The notes beneath the pieces were generated by a model. That model saw only the letters and a list, made by a program, of their open reading frames with translations, ran no database searches and was not told where the DNA came from. Positions 55,918 to 64,000 of a stretch of 64,000 nt of DNA are shown here, one piece after another. Source of the stretch: Thiohalobacter sp. (lineage in GTDB: Bacteria; Pseudomonadota; Gammaproteobacteria; Thiohalobacterales; Thiohalobacteraceae). The translations under genes and the position numbers were made by a program. Position 1 is the first letter of the stretch. The number at the start of each line of letters is the position of its first letter. Location of the stretch: NCBI RefSeq assembly GCF_027000115.1, contig NZ_JALTON010000054.1:52369-116368 (forward strand). The letters run 5' to 3'.

Positions 55918-56462
55918 TTAACCCGCTTGTTGCACCAAGGGCTGCGGATGATGGCGGATTTGCAGCCGGGCTCGGGGAGCGCTGGCGCTCAAGCCGTAGC
56001 CGTCGCTACGGCTTGAGTGAAGCGCCCCCGAGGCCGAGCGAAAATCCGCCAGGGCCGCAGCAGGAAGCGGCAGGCCACAAACTGCGCTCTTGGTCATGAC
56101 CACGAAATGCGGTTCCTCGCCCGCCAGCGCAACAAGTCAGCCGCCGCCCGCTTCCGCCTTGGTGCTATTAACCCGGCAACCAAATATGTCGTGTTCAGCC
56201 GGGCTGTGCCGGTCCACAGCAAGGCGTCGGCGCGCCGCTGTAGCACTCCTACAGCAAGCGACGACAACGCAAACTGTGGGCCGGCACAGCCCGGCCTTTC
56301 CCTTGATATTCAATATGTCAGGGATGCAGAGAAAGCCCCTGCCCGGCGTTGTGGCTCTTGCCAAGGGCCGGGCCATTGCCTGCGAGCCACGCCTTGGTCA
56401 GCGGCTTTCTCTGCATCCTGAACACGACATATTCGGTTGCCGGGTTAATATATGCGGGTTAA
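55918..56462. repeat. element A copy 3, interrupted by element B
   Basis: The left end is TTAACCCGC (55918) with TTGCACCAAGG following. Positions 55938-56150 match copy 1 closely, including the hairpin AGCCGTAGC/GCTACGGCT. The right terminal repeat is split: CCTTGGTGC at 56157-56165 and TATGCGGGTTAA at 56451-56462, with element B in between. Removing element B and one TA restores a 262-bp element with TTAA at both ends. The left end is 45 bases ahead of the EAL gene start. Confidence 0.85.
56168..56448. repeat. element B: 281-bp inverted-repeat element inserted in element A
   Basis: The ends are 31-bp inverted repeats (56168-56198 and 56418-56448) identical except for one base, beginning TTAACCCGGCAACC. 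TA flanks both ends (56166-56167, 56449-56450). Inside are two further large dyads: CCGGGCTGTGCCGG/CCGGCACAGCCCGG (56199-56212 / 56281-56294) enclosing GCTGTAG/CTACAGC, and GGATGCAGAGAAAGCC/GGCTTTCTCTGCATCC (56322-56337 / 56403-56418). No transposase gene is present. MITE-like; family unknown to me. Confidence 0.85.
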
Positions 56463-56534
56463 CGGCAGGCGATCGCGGAAACTGAGTGACGCCGGTCACG
56501 AAACCGGCTTGCAATCAACTGCTTGGCAGGGAGG

Positions 56535-56557
56535 TTGAACCCGGATATTTCACCAGG
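56535..56557. repeat. lone degenerate terminal repeat resembling elements A and B
   Basis: TTGAACCCGGATATTTCACC plus AGG matches the element A terminal repeat (TTAACCCGCATATTGCACC plus AGG) with four substitutions or insertions. It is 73 bases past the end of element A copy 3. No partner end was found before the gene at 56622, so it may be the remnant of another insertion. Confidence 0.45.
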
Positions 56558-56621
56558 ATCCCGAGAGCAGGCGGAATTCGCAGCCGCCAGGGCGCGGATA
56601 ACAATGTCCCGGGTCGGCAGC

Positions 56622-56888
56622 TCAGCCGTTGCGGATCAGGCTTTCGATGCGCTCGACGGTCGCGCGCCAGGCGGCGTCGGGGTGGTCGGCCTGCGTCGAC
56701 CGTTCCATCAGGGCGTAGGCCAGCTCACGCTGCTCGGGCGAGAGGTCACGCAGCTTGTTGAGCAGGAACAGGTACTGGCCGTTGTCGCTGGAAAGGGTCT
56801 TCATCAGCGCGAACAGGGTCAGCGAGGCGCCGCCGTGGGTGTCGGCAGCGACCAGGGCCTCGACGGCCTCGAGCGGGTTGTCGGTCAT
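56622..56888 (-). CDS. small helical hypothetical protein, 88 aa
   Basis: No family is recognised. The product is acidic and predicted helical (MTDNPLEAVEALVAADTHGG, LFLLNKLRDLSPEQREL, ATVERIESLIRNG), without signal peptide or cysteines. It lies alone between repeats: element A/B on its 3' side and GATGGGCA units upstream. Codon use resembles neighbouring genes, which supports it being real. Confidence 0.6.
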   Translation of the reverse strand: MTDNPLEAVEALVAADTHGGASLTLFALMKTLSSDNGQYLFLLNKLRDLSPEQRELAYALMERSTQADHPDAAWRATVERIESLIRNG

Positions 56889-57052
56889 TGCGGCTCCGGG
56901 GTGCGGACTGGATCGGGGACAGAAGGATACCGGATTCTTGCGGCCGGGTGGGCGCCCGTTGAGACACCCGGTTGCGCTCCCTCACCCTGTCCCGGATTGC
57001 GGACTGCCGCCGTCTTTCAAACAACCCTGTCACGCAGATAGTGACGGACTTG

Positions 57053-57141
57053 GTAGGATGGGCAAAGGCCCGAAGGACCGTGCCCATCATGACGGTCACG
57101 GGATGCTGATGGGCACGTCGCTGCGCGCCTTTGCCCATCCT
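57053..57141. repeat. inverted pair of GATGGGCA-type palindromic units
   Basis: Units 57053-57090 (TAGGATGGGCAAAGG ... CGTGCCCATCAT) and 57107-57141 (TGATGGGCACGTCG ... TTTGCCCATCCT) are inverted to each other. They lie in the 401-base gap 56889-57289. That gap also has an AT-rich patch (57170-57195) and a CTCGGTGCCCTCTGCGTCTC stretch like dispersed repeats in other bacteria, but no recognisable gene. Confidence 0.8.
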
Positions 57142-57289
57142 GCAAATTCACAGGACTTCCATGTTCAGACAATTGTGAGACGACTAATAATAATCCTCGG
57201 TGCCCTCTGCGTCTCGGTGTTCTCCGCGTTGATCACCCGCTTCGCATGACAGGCACCCCACCCTGTGGCCATCTGCGATCCGTCGATGC

Positions 57290-57957
57290 TCAAACCACCT
57301 TGTCGCGCAGATAGACGGGCACGGCCTGTTCGGGCGGCAGGCGCACACCGGCTTCGAAATCACGCACGGCGAGCGGCAGCATGTCGGCCGCAGCGGGGTA
57401 ACGCACGCCGCTGTCGCCGGCGAGCCGGTCTCCGAGCCGTGCGGCGAGTGTCTCGCCGTAGCTGTCCCAGCCGGTGCCGGCGGCCAGCCAGCGGCCGGTG
57501 GCGGGCACGGCGATGCGTTCGGCGGGGCACACGCCCTCCTCGCCCTGCAGCAGCGCCAGGCCGTCCGCACCGCGGGCATAGGCGGCGTGATAGACCTCGT
57601 TCATGCGCGCATCGATCGCGGCCAGCACACCCTCCACCTGTGTATCCGCGTCCAGCGCGGCCTGCGCCAGCGCCGCGAGCGTGGACACCGGCACCACCGG
57701 CAGATCGGCGGCGAAGGCCATGCCCTGGACCACGCCGGCGGCAATGCGCACCCCGGTGAAGCTGCCCGGGCCACGACCGAAGGCCAGGGCGTCGAGATCA
57801 AGGGGGCGCAGGCCGGCGTCGGCCAGCAGTGCGTCGATCATGGGCAGGATGCGGCGCGCCTGTTCGCGCGGGGCCACCGCGTATTGCGCGCGGATGGCAC
57901 CCTCGATCCAGAGCGCAGCGCTCACGGCCTCGGTGGCAGTGTCCAGTGCCAGCAGCT

Positions 57958-57961
<4 letters not shown>
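57290..57961 (-). CDS. tsaB: tRNA threonylcarbamoyladenosine biosynthesis protein TsaB
   Basis: The 223-residue ASKHA-fold protein begins MKLLALDTATEAVSAALWI and contains AFGRGPGSFTGVRIAAGVV, the TsaB signature. With TsaD and TsaE it makes t6A37 in tRNAs that read ANN codons. The ATG at 57961 overlaps the helicase stop (ATGA). Confidence 0.95.
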
Positions 57962-59916
<1,955 letters not shown>

Positions 59917-59918
59917 GG

Positions 59919-60449
59919 TCAGGAGTCGGCCTGGTTGTCCCAGATCTCGTCGTCGATCTCGCCCTCCTCGCGGGTCCAGACCAGACGGCCGATAATCTTG
60001 AACTTGGCCACCGACAGCGCGCCGCGCTTCGCGCGCTTGCTGCCGGCGGATTCGGCAACCGCATCGAGCAGGGTCTCGCGGTCGCATTCGTGGATCTCGA
60101 AAGGCTCGTAGTTCTCGTCCATCAGCACCAGCAGCACCGCGTCCCACTGCTTGTCGGTCTTGAGCTGGCCGATGCGGTGGCCGGACTTGCCCTCGTCGAA
60201 GATGGCGCGGCTCTTGATCTGGTAGCGGATGCCCTCGCGCCGACCCTGGCCGATGGCATCGACACCGGCCTGCTCGTCCTTGGCCAGCCGCAGGTTCAGC
60301 AGCCGGGCGGCATCGTTCTCGGCGATCTCGGCACTGACGCCGGGGAGCGGCTTGCCGGTGGCACGCCGGTAGTCCGCCGCCAGCCGCCGGGCCTCGGCGA
60401 TCAGCCTGTCGACGGCATAGGGGTTGGCGTTGTCGGGTGGATCGGACAT
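59919..60449 (-). CDS. uncharacterised protein with nuclease-like core
   Basis: I do not recognise a named family. The 176-residue product has AGVDAIGQGRREGIRYQIKS (about residues 62-81), an Asp followed by a Q-x-K strand. This recalls the core of PD-(D/E)XK-type nucleases (with Gln in place of the second acid). RIGQLKTDKQWDAVLLVLMD and FEIHECDRETLLDAV follow. The acidic C-terminus (REEGEIDDEIWDNQ) is unusual. Its stop is two bases before the helicase start, so the two are probably co-translated; a DNA-processing role is inferred. Confidence 0.7.
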   Translation of the reverse strand: MSDPPDNANPYAVDRLIAEARRLAADYRRATGKPLPGVSAEIAENDAARLLNLRLAKDEQAGVDAIGQGRREGIRYQIKSRAIFDEGKSGHRIGQLKTDKQWDAVLLVLMDENYEPFEIHECDRETLLDAVAESAGSKRAKRGALSVAKFKIIGRLVWTREEGEIDDEIWDNQADS

Positions 60450-60522
60450 GGCCCGCTCTATCGGCAAGTCACAGATTTGCGGGCCATTGTACACGAAGCG
60501 CCAGCCCGCACGGTGCGTCGGG

Positions 60523-61053
60523 TCAGTCCTGCGCCAGCCGCCGGGCCTCGCCCTCGGCAGCGCGGGCGCCGGCCTCATCACCCAGCGCACGGCGGGCCCG
60601 GGCGATGATGCGCCAGTTCTCGGCCATCAGCGCCGGGCGGCCCCGGGCATAGCTGTTGGAGCGCCGGGCCAGCTCGATGGCCTGCTCCGGCACGCCCTCG
60701 TTGAGGCGGATGCGTGCCAGCCGGTTCCACAACACCGGGTTGCGCGGATCGATGCGCAGCGCCCGTTCCACCGAGCCGCCGGCCCGCTGCCAGTCGCCCT
60801 CCGCCGCGGCGGCATCGGCGCGGGCCAGCAGGCTGTCTACGGCGCTGTTCTCGCCGGCCAGCGGCTCGCGGCGCAGCGGGCGCACCTCCACGCCCGGCGC
60901 AGGCGCCTCGGCCGGCCGTTGCTCGGCGGGCAGCCGCTGAGCGGGTGGTGCCGCCGTGCCGCGGTCCTCCACCGGCGGGCGCGGCCCGGGCGCGGTGGTA
61001 CAGCCGGCCAGCAGCAGGGGCAGCAGGTATTTCAGTCCCGATCGGGCCTTCAT
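60523..61053 (-). CDS. TPR lipoprotein linked to PBP1b (LpoP-like)
   Basis: The 176-residue product has a lipoprotein signal (LLPLLLAGC, Cys18), a Pro/Ala-rich linker (about 20-65) and a TPR-type helical domain (about 70-176; AAEGDWQRAGGSVERALRID, NPVLWNRLARIRLNEG). Its ATG overlaps the mrcB stop (ATGA). In Pseudomonas the lipoprotein LpoP, encoded next to the PBP1b gene and bearing TPRs, activates the enzyme; layout and context here fit this role. Confidence 0.75.
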   Translation of the reverse strand: MKARSGLKYLLPLLLAGCTTAPGPRPPVEDRGTAAPPAQRLPAEQRPAEAPAPGVEVRPLRREPLAGENSAVDSLLARADAAAAEGDWQRAGGSVERALRIDPRNPVLWNRLARIRLNEGVPEQAIELARRSNSYARGRPALMAENWRIIARARRALGDEAGARAAEGEARRLAQD

Positions 61054-63386
61054 TCGAACAGACCTCCGAACCAGCCGCCGGAACCGCCACCACCACTGGC
61101 GCAGGGTGCCCATTCGGCGGGCGCGGACCCGGCAAGGAAGGGCCATTGTACGGAATCGTCGCAACCGCTGTCCGCCCGCAGGCCGCTGGCGCGGTCGATG
61201 GCCACCCACTCGACGCCCTCGGGCTCGGCCAGGGCCAGACTCTCCACGCCCTTGGCCGCGGCCAGATCGGACCAGACCCGCAGCGCGCCGCCGGCACCGG
61301 TCAGGCCCATGGCGCCGTTGTCGTCGCGGCCGACCCAGACCACCGCCAGGTGCGCGCCGTCGAAGCCCGCGAACCAGCTGTCGCGCAGCTCGTCGGTGGT
61401 CCCGGTCTTGCCGGCGATACCGGCGGCGGCGCCGAAGCGATGGCCCAGGGCGACGGCCGTACCCTCACGGACCACGTCCTGCAGCGTGCTGTCCACCAGG
61501 AACACGGGGCCAGCCGGCACCACCTGCGCGACCTCCAGCGGATAGCGCTGCAACGCCTCGCCCTGGCGGGTGAGCACGGCGCGGATGGCGCGCAGCGGGG
61601 TGCGGTAGCCGCCGGTGGCCAGCACCTGGTACAGGCCGGTAACCTCCAGCGGCGTGAGTTCCACCGCGCCCAGGTACAGCGAGGGATAGGCCGGCAGGTC
61701 CTGCTCCAGACCCATGCGTTCGAGCAGGTCGATCACCCGGCGCACGCCCAGTGCCATGCCCAGGCGCACGGTGGGCACGTTCAGCGACTGCACCAGCGCG
61801 TCGTGCAGCAGCACGCGGCCGCGGAACTGGCGGTCGTAGTTCTGCGGCGTCCAGGGTTCGCCGCGGGCGCCCTTGAGTTCCAGCGGCGCGTCTTCCAGCC
61901 AGGTCGCAAGCGTGTAGGAACCGGGCGCCGACAGGGCGCTGAGATAGACGAAGGGCTTGATCAGCGAACCGATCTGGCGCCGGGCATTGAGGGCGCGATT
62001 GAAGCCCGCGGCCCGGGCATCGCGATCGCCGACCAGCGCCACCACCTCGCCGTTGTCCACGCCGGTCATCACCACCGCGCCCTGCAGCGAGCCCGGCGGC
62101 AAGCCGCGGTCACGTTCCAGCGCGCCCAGCCGCGAGGCCAGCGCCGTCTGCGCCTTGTACTGCAACAGTGGATCAAGGGTGGTGAAGATGTTCAGACCTT
62201 CGCTGCGCAAGTCTTCCTCGCGATAGTCGCGGGCGAGCTGTGCGCGCACCAGTTCGAGGAAGGCGGGATGGGCATTGCTCGCCCCGGCGCCATGGCGCAG
62301 CACGCCCAGTGGCCGGCGCCGTGCCGCGGCCGCGGTGGCGGCATCGATCACGCCCTGTTCCTGCATCAGCCTCAGCACCAGGTCGCGACGCGCGCGGGCG
62401 CGTTGCGGGTGGCGCAGCGGGTCGTAGTAGGAAGGCCCCTTGACCAGCGCCACCAGCAGCGCAATCTGCTCCGGCGCGAGTTCGGACAGGGGCCGATCGA
62501 AATAGAACTCGCTGGCCAGGCCGAAGCCGTGAATGGCACGCGCCCCGTCCTGGCCCAGATAGACCTCGTTGAGATAGGCCTCCAGGATCTCGTCCTTGTC
62601 GTAGTGCAGCTCCAGCAGCAGCGCCATCGCCGCCTCGTTCAGCTTGCGCAGCAGGGTGCGGTCGCGAGTGAGGAAGAAGTTCTTGACGAGCTGCTGGGTC
62701 AGCGTGCTGCCGCCCTGCACCACCCCGCCGGCGCGCAGGTTGGCCACCAGCGCGCGCAGTACCGCGCGTGGTGAAATGCCGTGATGGCGGCGGAAGTCGC
62801 GGTCCTCGACGGCGATCAGGGCATCGACCAGGCGCGGCGGCACTTCCTCGAGCCGCACCAGCACCCGGTCCTCCTTGTGCGCGGGGTAGATGCTGGCGAT
62901 CTGCTGCGGCTCCAGACGGGTGAGCACCACCTCGCTCCCGCTGTCGAGTCGCCAGACCCGGTCGACGCGGTTGCCCGCGAACTGCACGCCCAGCCGCGCC
63001 GAGGGCTCGCGCCCGTCCCAGAAGGCAAAACTGCGGGTATAGAGGTGAAAGCGGCTGCCGTTGCGGGAATAGTCACCGGGCTGGCGCACGCTGCCGCGGC
63101 CGCGATAGCCCAGCAGCTTCAGCTCGCGCAGGAAGTCCCCGGGGCGCAGCGCGCGGCCGGCATAGAGTTCGAGCGGGCGGGCATAGACGCGTGCCGGCAG
63201 CGCCCAGCGCTTGCCCTCGAACTGCACCCGCACGGTGGCGTCCAGCCACACCAGCCAGCCCGCCAGCAGCACGAACGCGACCAGCAGCAGCTTGCCCCAG
63301 GGGATACGGAACCCCGAGCCGCGTCTGCGTCTGGAAGACTTGCCCTTGGTGCGGCGGCCGGACCGCCGGCGCTTGCGCGCTGCCAT
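61050..63386 (-). CDS. mrcB: penicillin-binding protein 1B (bifunctional transglycosylase-transpeptidase)
   Basis: The 778-residue product has a basic cytoplasmic tail, a membrane helix (about 29-50), a UB2H domain (about 65-150), and a GT51 transglycosylase domain with EDRDFRRHHGISPRA and GGSTLTQQLVKNFFLTRDR. The transpeptidase domain has the SLIK active-site serine motif (GSLIKPFVYLSAL), the SLN motif (SLNVPTVRL) and KTGTTD. It makes and crosslinks peptidoglycan at the inner membrane. The lipoprotein gene overlaps its end. Confidence 0.96.
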   Translation of the reverse strand: MAARKRRRSGRRTKGKSSRRRRGSGFRIPWGKLLLVAFVLLAGWLVWLDATVRVQFEGKRWALPARVYARPLELYAGRALRPGDFLRELKLLGYRGRGSVRQPGDYSRNGSRFHLYTRSFAFWDGREPSARLGVQFAGNRVDRVWRLDSGSEVVLTRLEPQQIASIYPAHKEDRVLVRLEEVPPRLVDALIAVEDRDFRRHHGISPRAVLRALVANLRAGGVVQGGSTLTQQLVKNFFLTRDRTLLRKLNEAAMALLLELHYDKDEILEAYLNEVYLGQDGARAIHGFGLASEFYFDRPLSELAPEQIALLVALVKGPSYYDPLRHPQRARARRDLVLRLMQEQGVIDAATAAAARRRPLGVLRHGAGASNAHPAFLELVRAQLARDYREEDLRSEGLNIFTTLDPLLQYKAQTALASRLGALERDRGLPPGSLQGAVVMTGVDNGEVVALVGDRDARAAGFNRALNARRQIGSLIKPFVYLSALSAPGSYTLATWLEDAPLELKGARGEPWTPQNYDRQFRGRVLLHDALVQSLNVPTVRLGMALGVRRVIDLLERMGLEQDLPAYPSLYLGAVELTPLEVTGLYQVLATGGYRTPLRAIRAVLTRQGEALQRYPLEVAQVVPAGPVFLVDSTLQDVVREGTAVALGHRFGAAAGIAGKTGTTDELRDSWFAGFDGAHLAVVWVGRDDNGAMGLTGAGGALRVWSDLAAAKGVESLALAEPEGVEWVAIDRASGLRADSGCDDSVQWPFLAGSAPAEWAPCASGGGGSGGWFGGLFE

Positions 63387-63452
63387 GCAACATCCCGGAT
63401 TGCGAATGAGCGCACAGCTTACGGAAGGGCGCAGCCGATGTCACCGCGCAGC

Positions 63453-63899
63453 TCAGATCAACAACAGCGCGACCGCAACCACCAACAGCAGCAGGGGCAC
63501 CAGCAGGGACAACCTCGGGCCGCCGCCGACGGCACGACGGTGCAGTTCCGCGCGGTGTGCCGCGAGCAGCGGATCCTCCGGTGCCCGGCGCTCGCCCCTG
63601 CGGCGCTCGATGCCGGGCGGCGCCAGACGCCGGGTACGGCGGTCCTGGCCACTGCGTTCATCGGCCGCGGCGCGGGCAGCGGCCAGCGCGGCCTCGTCGA
63701 CCTCGGCATGTCTCATAACGTCGGGGATGAGCCCGGGATGCGCGGACAGGGGCTGCCAATTTTCGCCATCCGCACTCAACTCATCCTCCAGCCGGATGCG
63801 ACCCAGCAGGATGTAGCGGCTGACCTCGGTCGCGGGAAAGGGACCACGAATCCGGCCTTCACGGCGGGTATACCAGAATTCGGGATGGCTGGAATTCAT
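63453..63899 (-). CDS. GYF-like domain protein with C-terminal membrane helix
   Basis: The 148-residue product starts with a GYF_2-like segment (EFWYTRREGRIRGPFPATEV ... LEDELSADGENWQPLSAHPG, about 7-55). A basic, Arg-rich linker (GQDRRTRRLAPPGIERRRGE) follows and the C-terminus is a transmembrane helix (LSLLVPLLLLVVAVALLLI). This suggests a cytoplasmic binding module tethered to the inner membrane. It lies 66 bases upstream of mrcB on the same strand. Function unknown. Confidence 0.7.
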   Translation of the reverse strand: MNSSHPEFWYTRREGRIRGPFPATEVSRYILLGRIRLEDELSADGENWQPLSAHPGLIPDVMRHAEVDEAALAAARAAADERSGQDRRTRRLAPPGIERRRGERRAPEDPLLAAHRAELHRRAVGGGPRLSLLVPLLLLVVAVALLLI

Positions 63900-64000
63900 C
63901 CGATCGCTGTTCTGTGCCCGGCTACAACCTGTGCTAGGTTAGCGGTCGAATACCGCCAAAGTTGAACCCATGCAGCCCACCGGCCCCACACCCCCTGCCC

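Noticed and set aside
56017..56421. Possible small protein encoded across element A copy 3 and element B
   Set aside because: The frame crosses the insertion junction and consists of repeat sequence, with no conserved start signal.
63970..64000. Possible start of a plus-strand gene at the window end (ATG followed by Pro/Thr codons)
   Set aside because: Only ten codons are visible, with no good ribosome binding site; it cannot be supported.

Overview
The window is one contiguous piece of a high-G+C gammaproteobacterial chromosome. By eye it is well above 60% G+C, with strongly GC-biased third codon positions. The gene order rpsB-tsf-pyrH-frr-uppS-cdsA-dxr-rseP-bamA-skp-lpxD-fabZ-lpxA-lpxB-rnhB-dnaE-accA-tilS is the classical gammaproteobacterial one. 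Outer-membrane biogenesis genes, an MSHA-type pilus locus, cmoAB, a TRAP transporter and a PBP1b-lipoprotein pair suggest a free-living environmental lineage, perhaps Chromatiales-like. That placement is inference; no rRNA or tRNA gene is present to anchor it.

Positions 1-20351 are a single minus-strand block: translation (rpsB, tsf, frr), UMP kinase, isoprenoid and phospholipid precursors (dxr, uppS, cdsA), outer-membrane assembly (rseP, bamA, skp), lipid A and fatty acid synthesis (lpxD, fabZ, lpxA, lpxB, accA), DNA replication (dnaE, rnhB) and tilS, which runs off the window start. Many genes overlap by 4-8 bases. A candidate rpsB promoter with a long structured leader lies in the divergent gap to map.

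On the plus strand, map-glnD begins a block that continues with dapC-dapD and then yffB-dapE for lysine and peptidoglycan precursor synthesis. This block is split by an accessory region (24136-39046). It holds a cupin, an unusual DsrC/TusE-family protein, a small inverted-repeat element, an 11-gene minus-strand MSHA-type (type IV pilus-like) operon, a glyoxalase-fold protein and an EamA exporter. A second interruption carries a four-fold repeat cluster and a PAS-PAS-GGDEF-EAL protein. The pilus ATPase has an N-terminal MshEN-type domain, which in relatives binds c-di-GMP, so two EAL proteins in the window could feed into pilus control.

Positions 45204-48883 encode a four-gene TRAP transporter with a TatT lipoprotein. 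Positions 49117-50394 hold small poorly characterised genes. These are followed by a CbiX-like chelatase, a cation/proton antiporter, a YcgN-like protein and cmoA-cmoB (tRNA wobble uridine modification).

Positions 54469-57289 are rich in small mobile-looking repeats. They contain two further copies of the 262-bp element seen at 25016, one of them split by a second, different 281-bp inverted-repeat element. The two intact or interrupted copies of the first element have matched CTAG or TTAA flanks. An EAL protein with a cyclic-nucleotide-binding domain sits between the two copies.

The window ends with tsaB, a YoaA/DinG-type helicase, a small protein with a nuclease-like motif, a TPR lipoprotein overlapping mrcB (PBP1b), and a GYF-like membrane protein, all on the minus strand. 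No CRISPR array, prophage, rRNA, tRNA or full insertion sequence was recognised.
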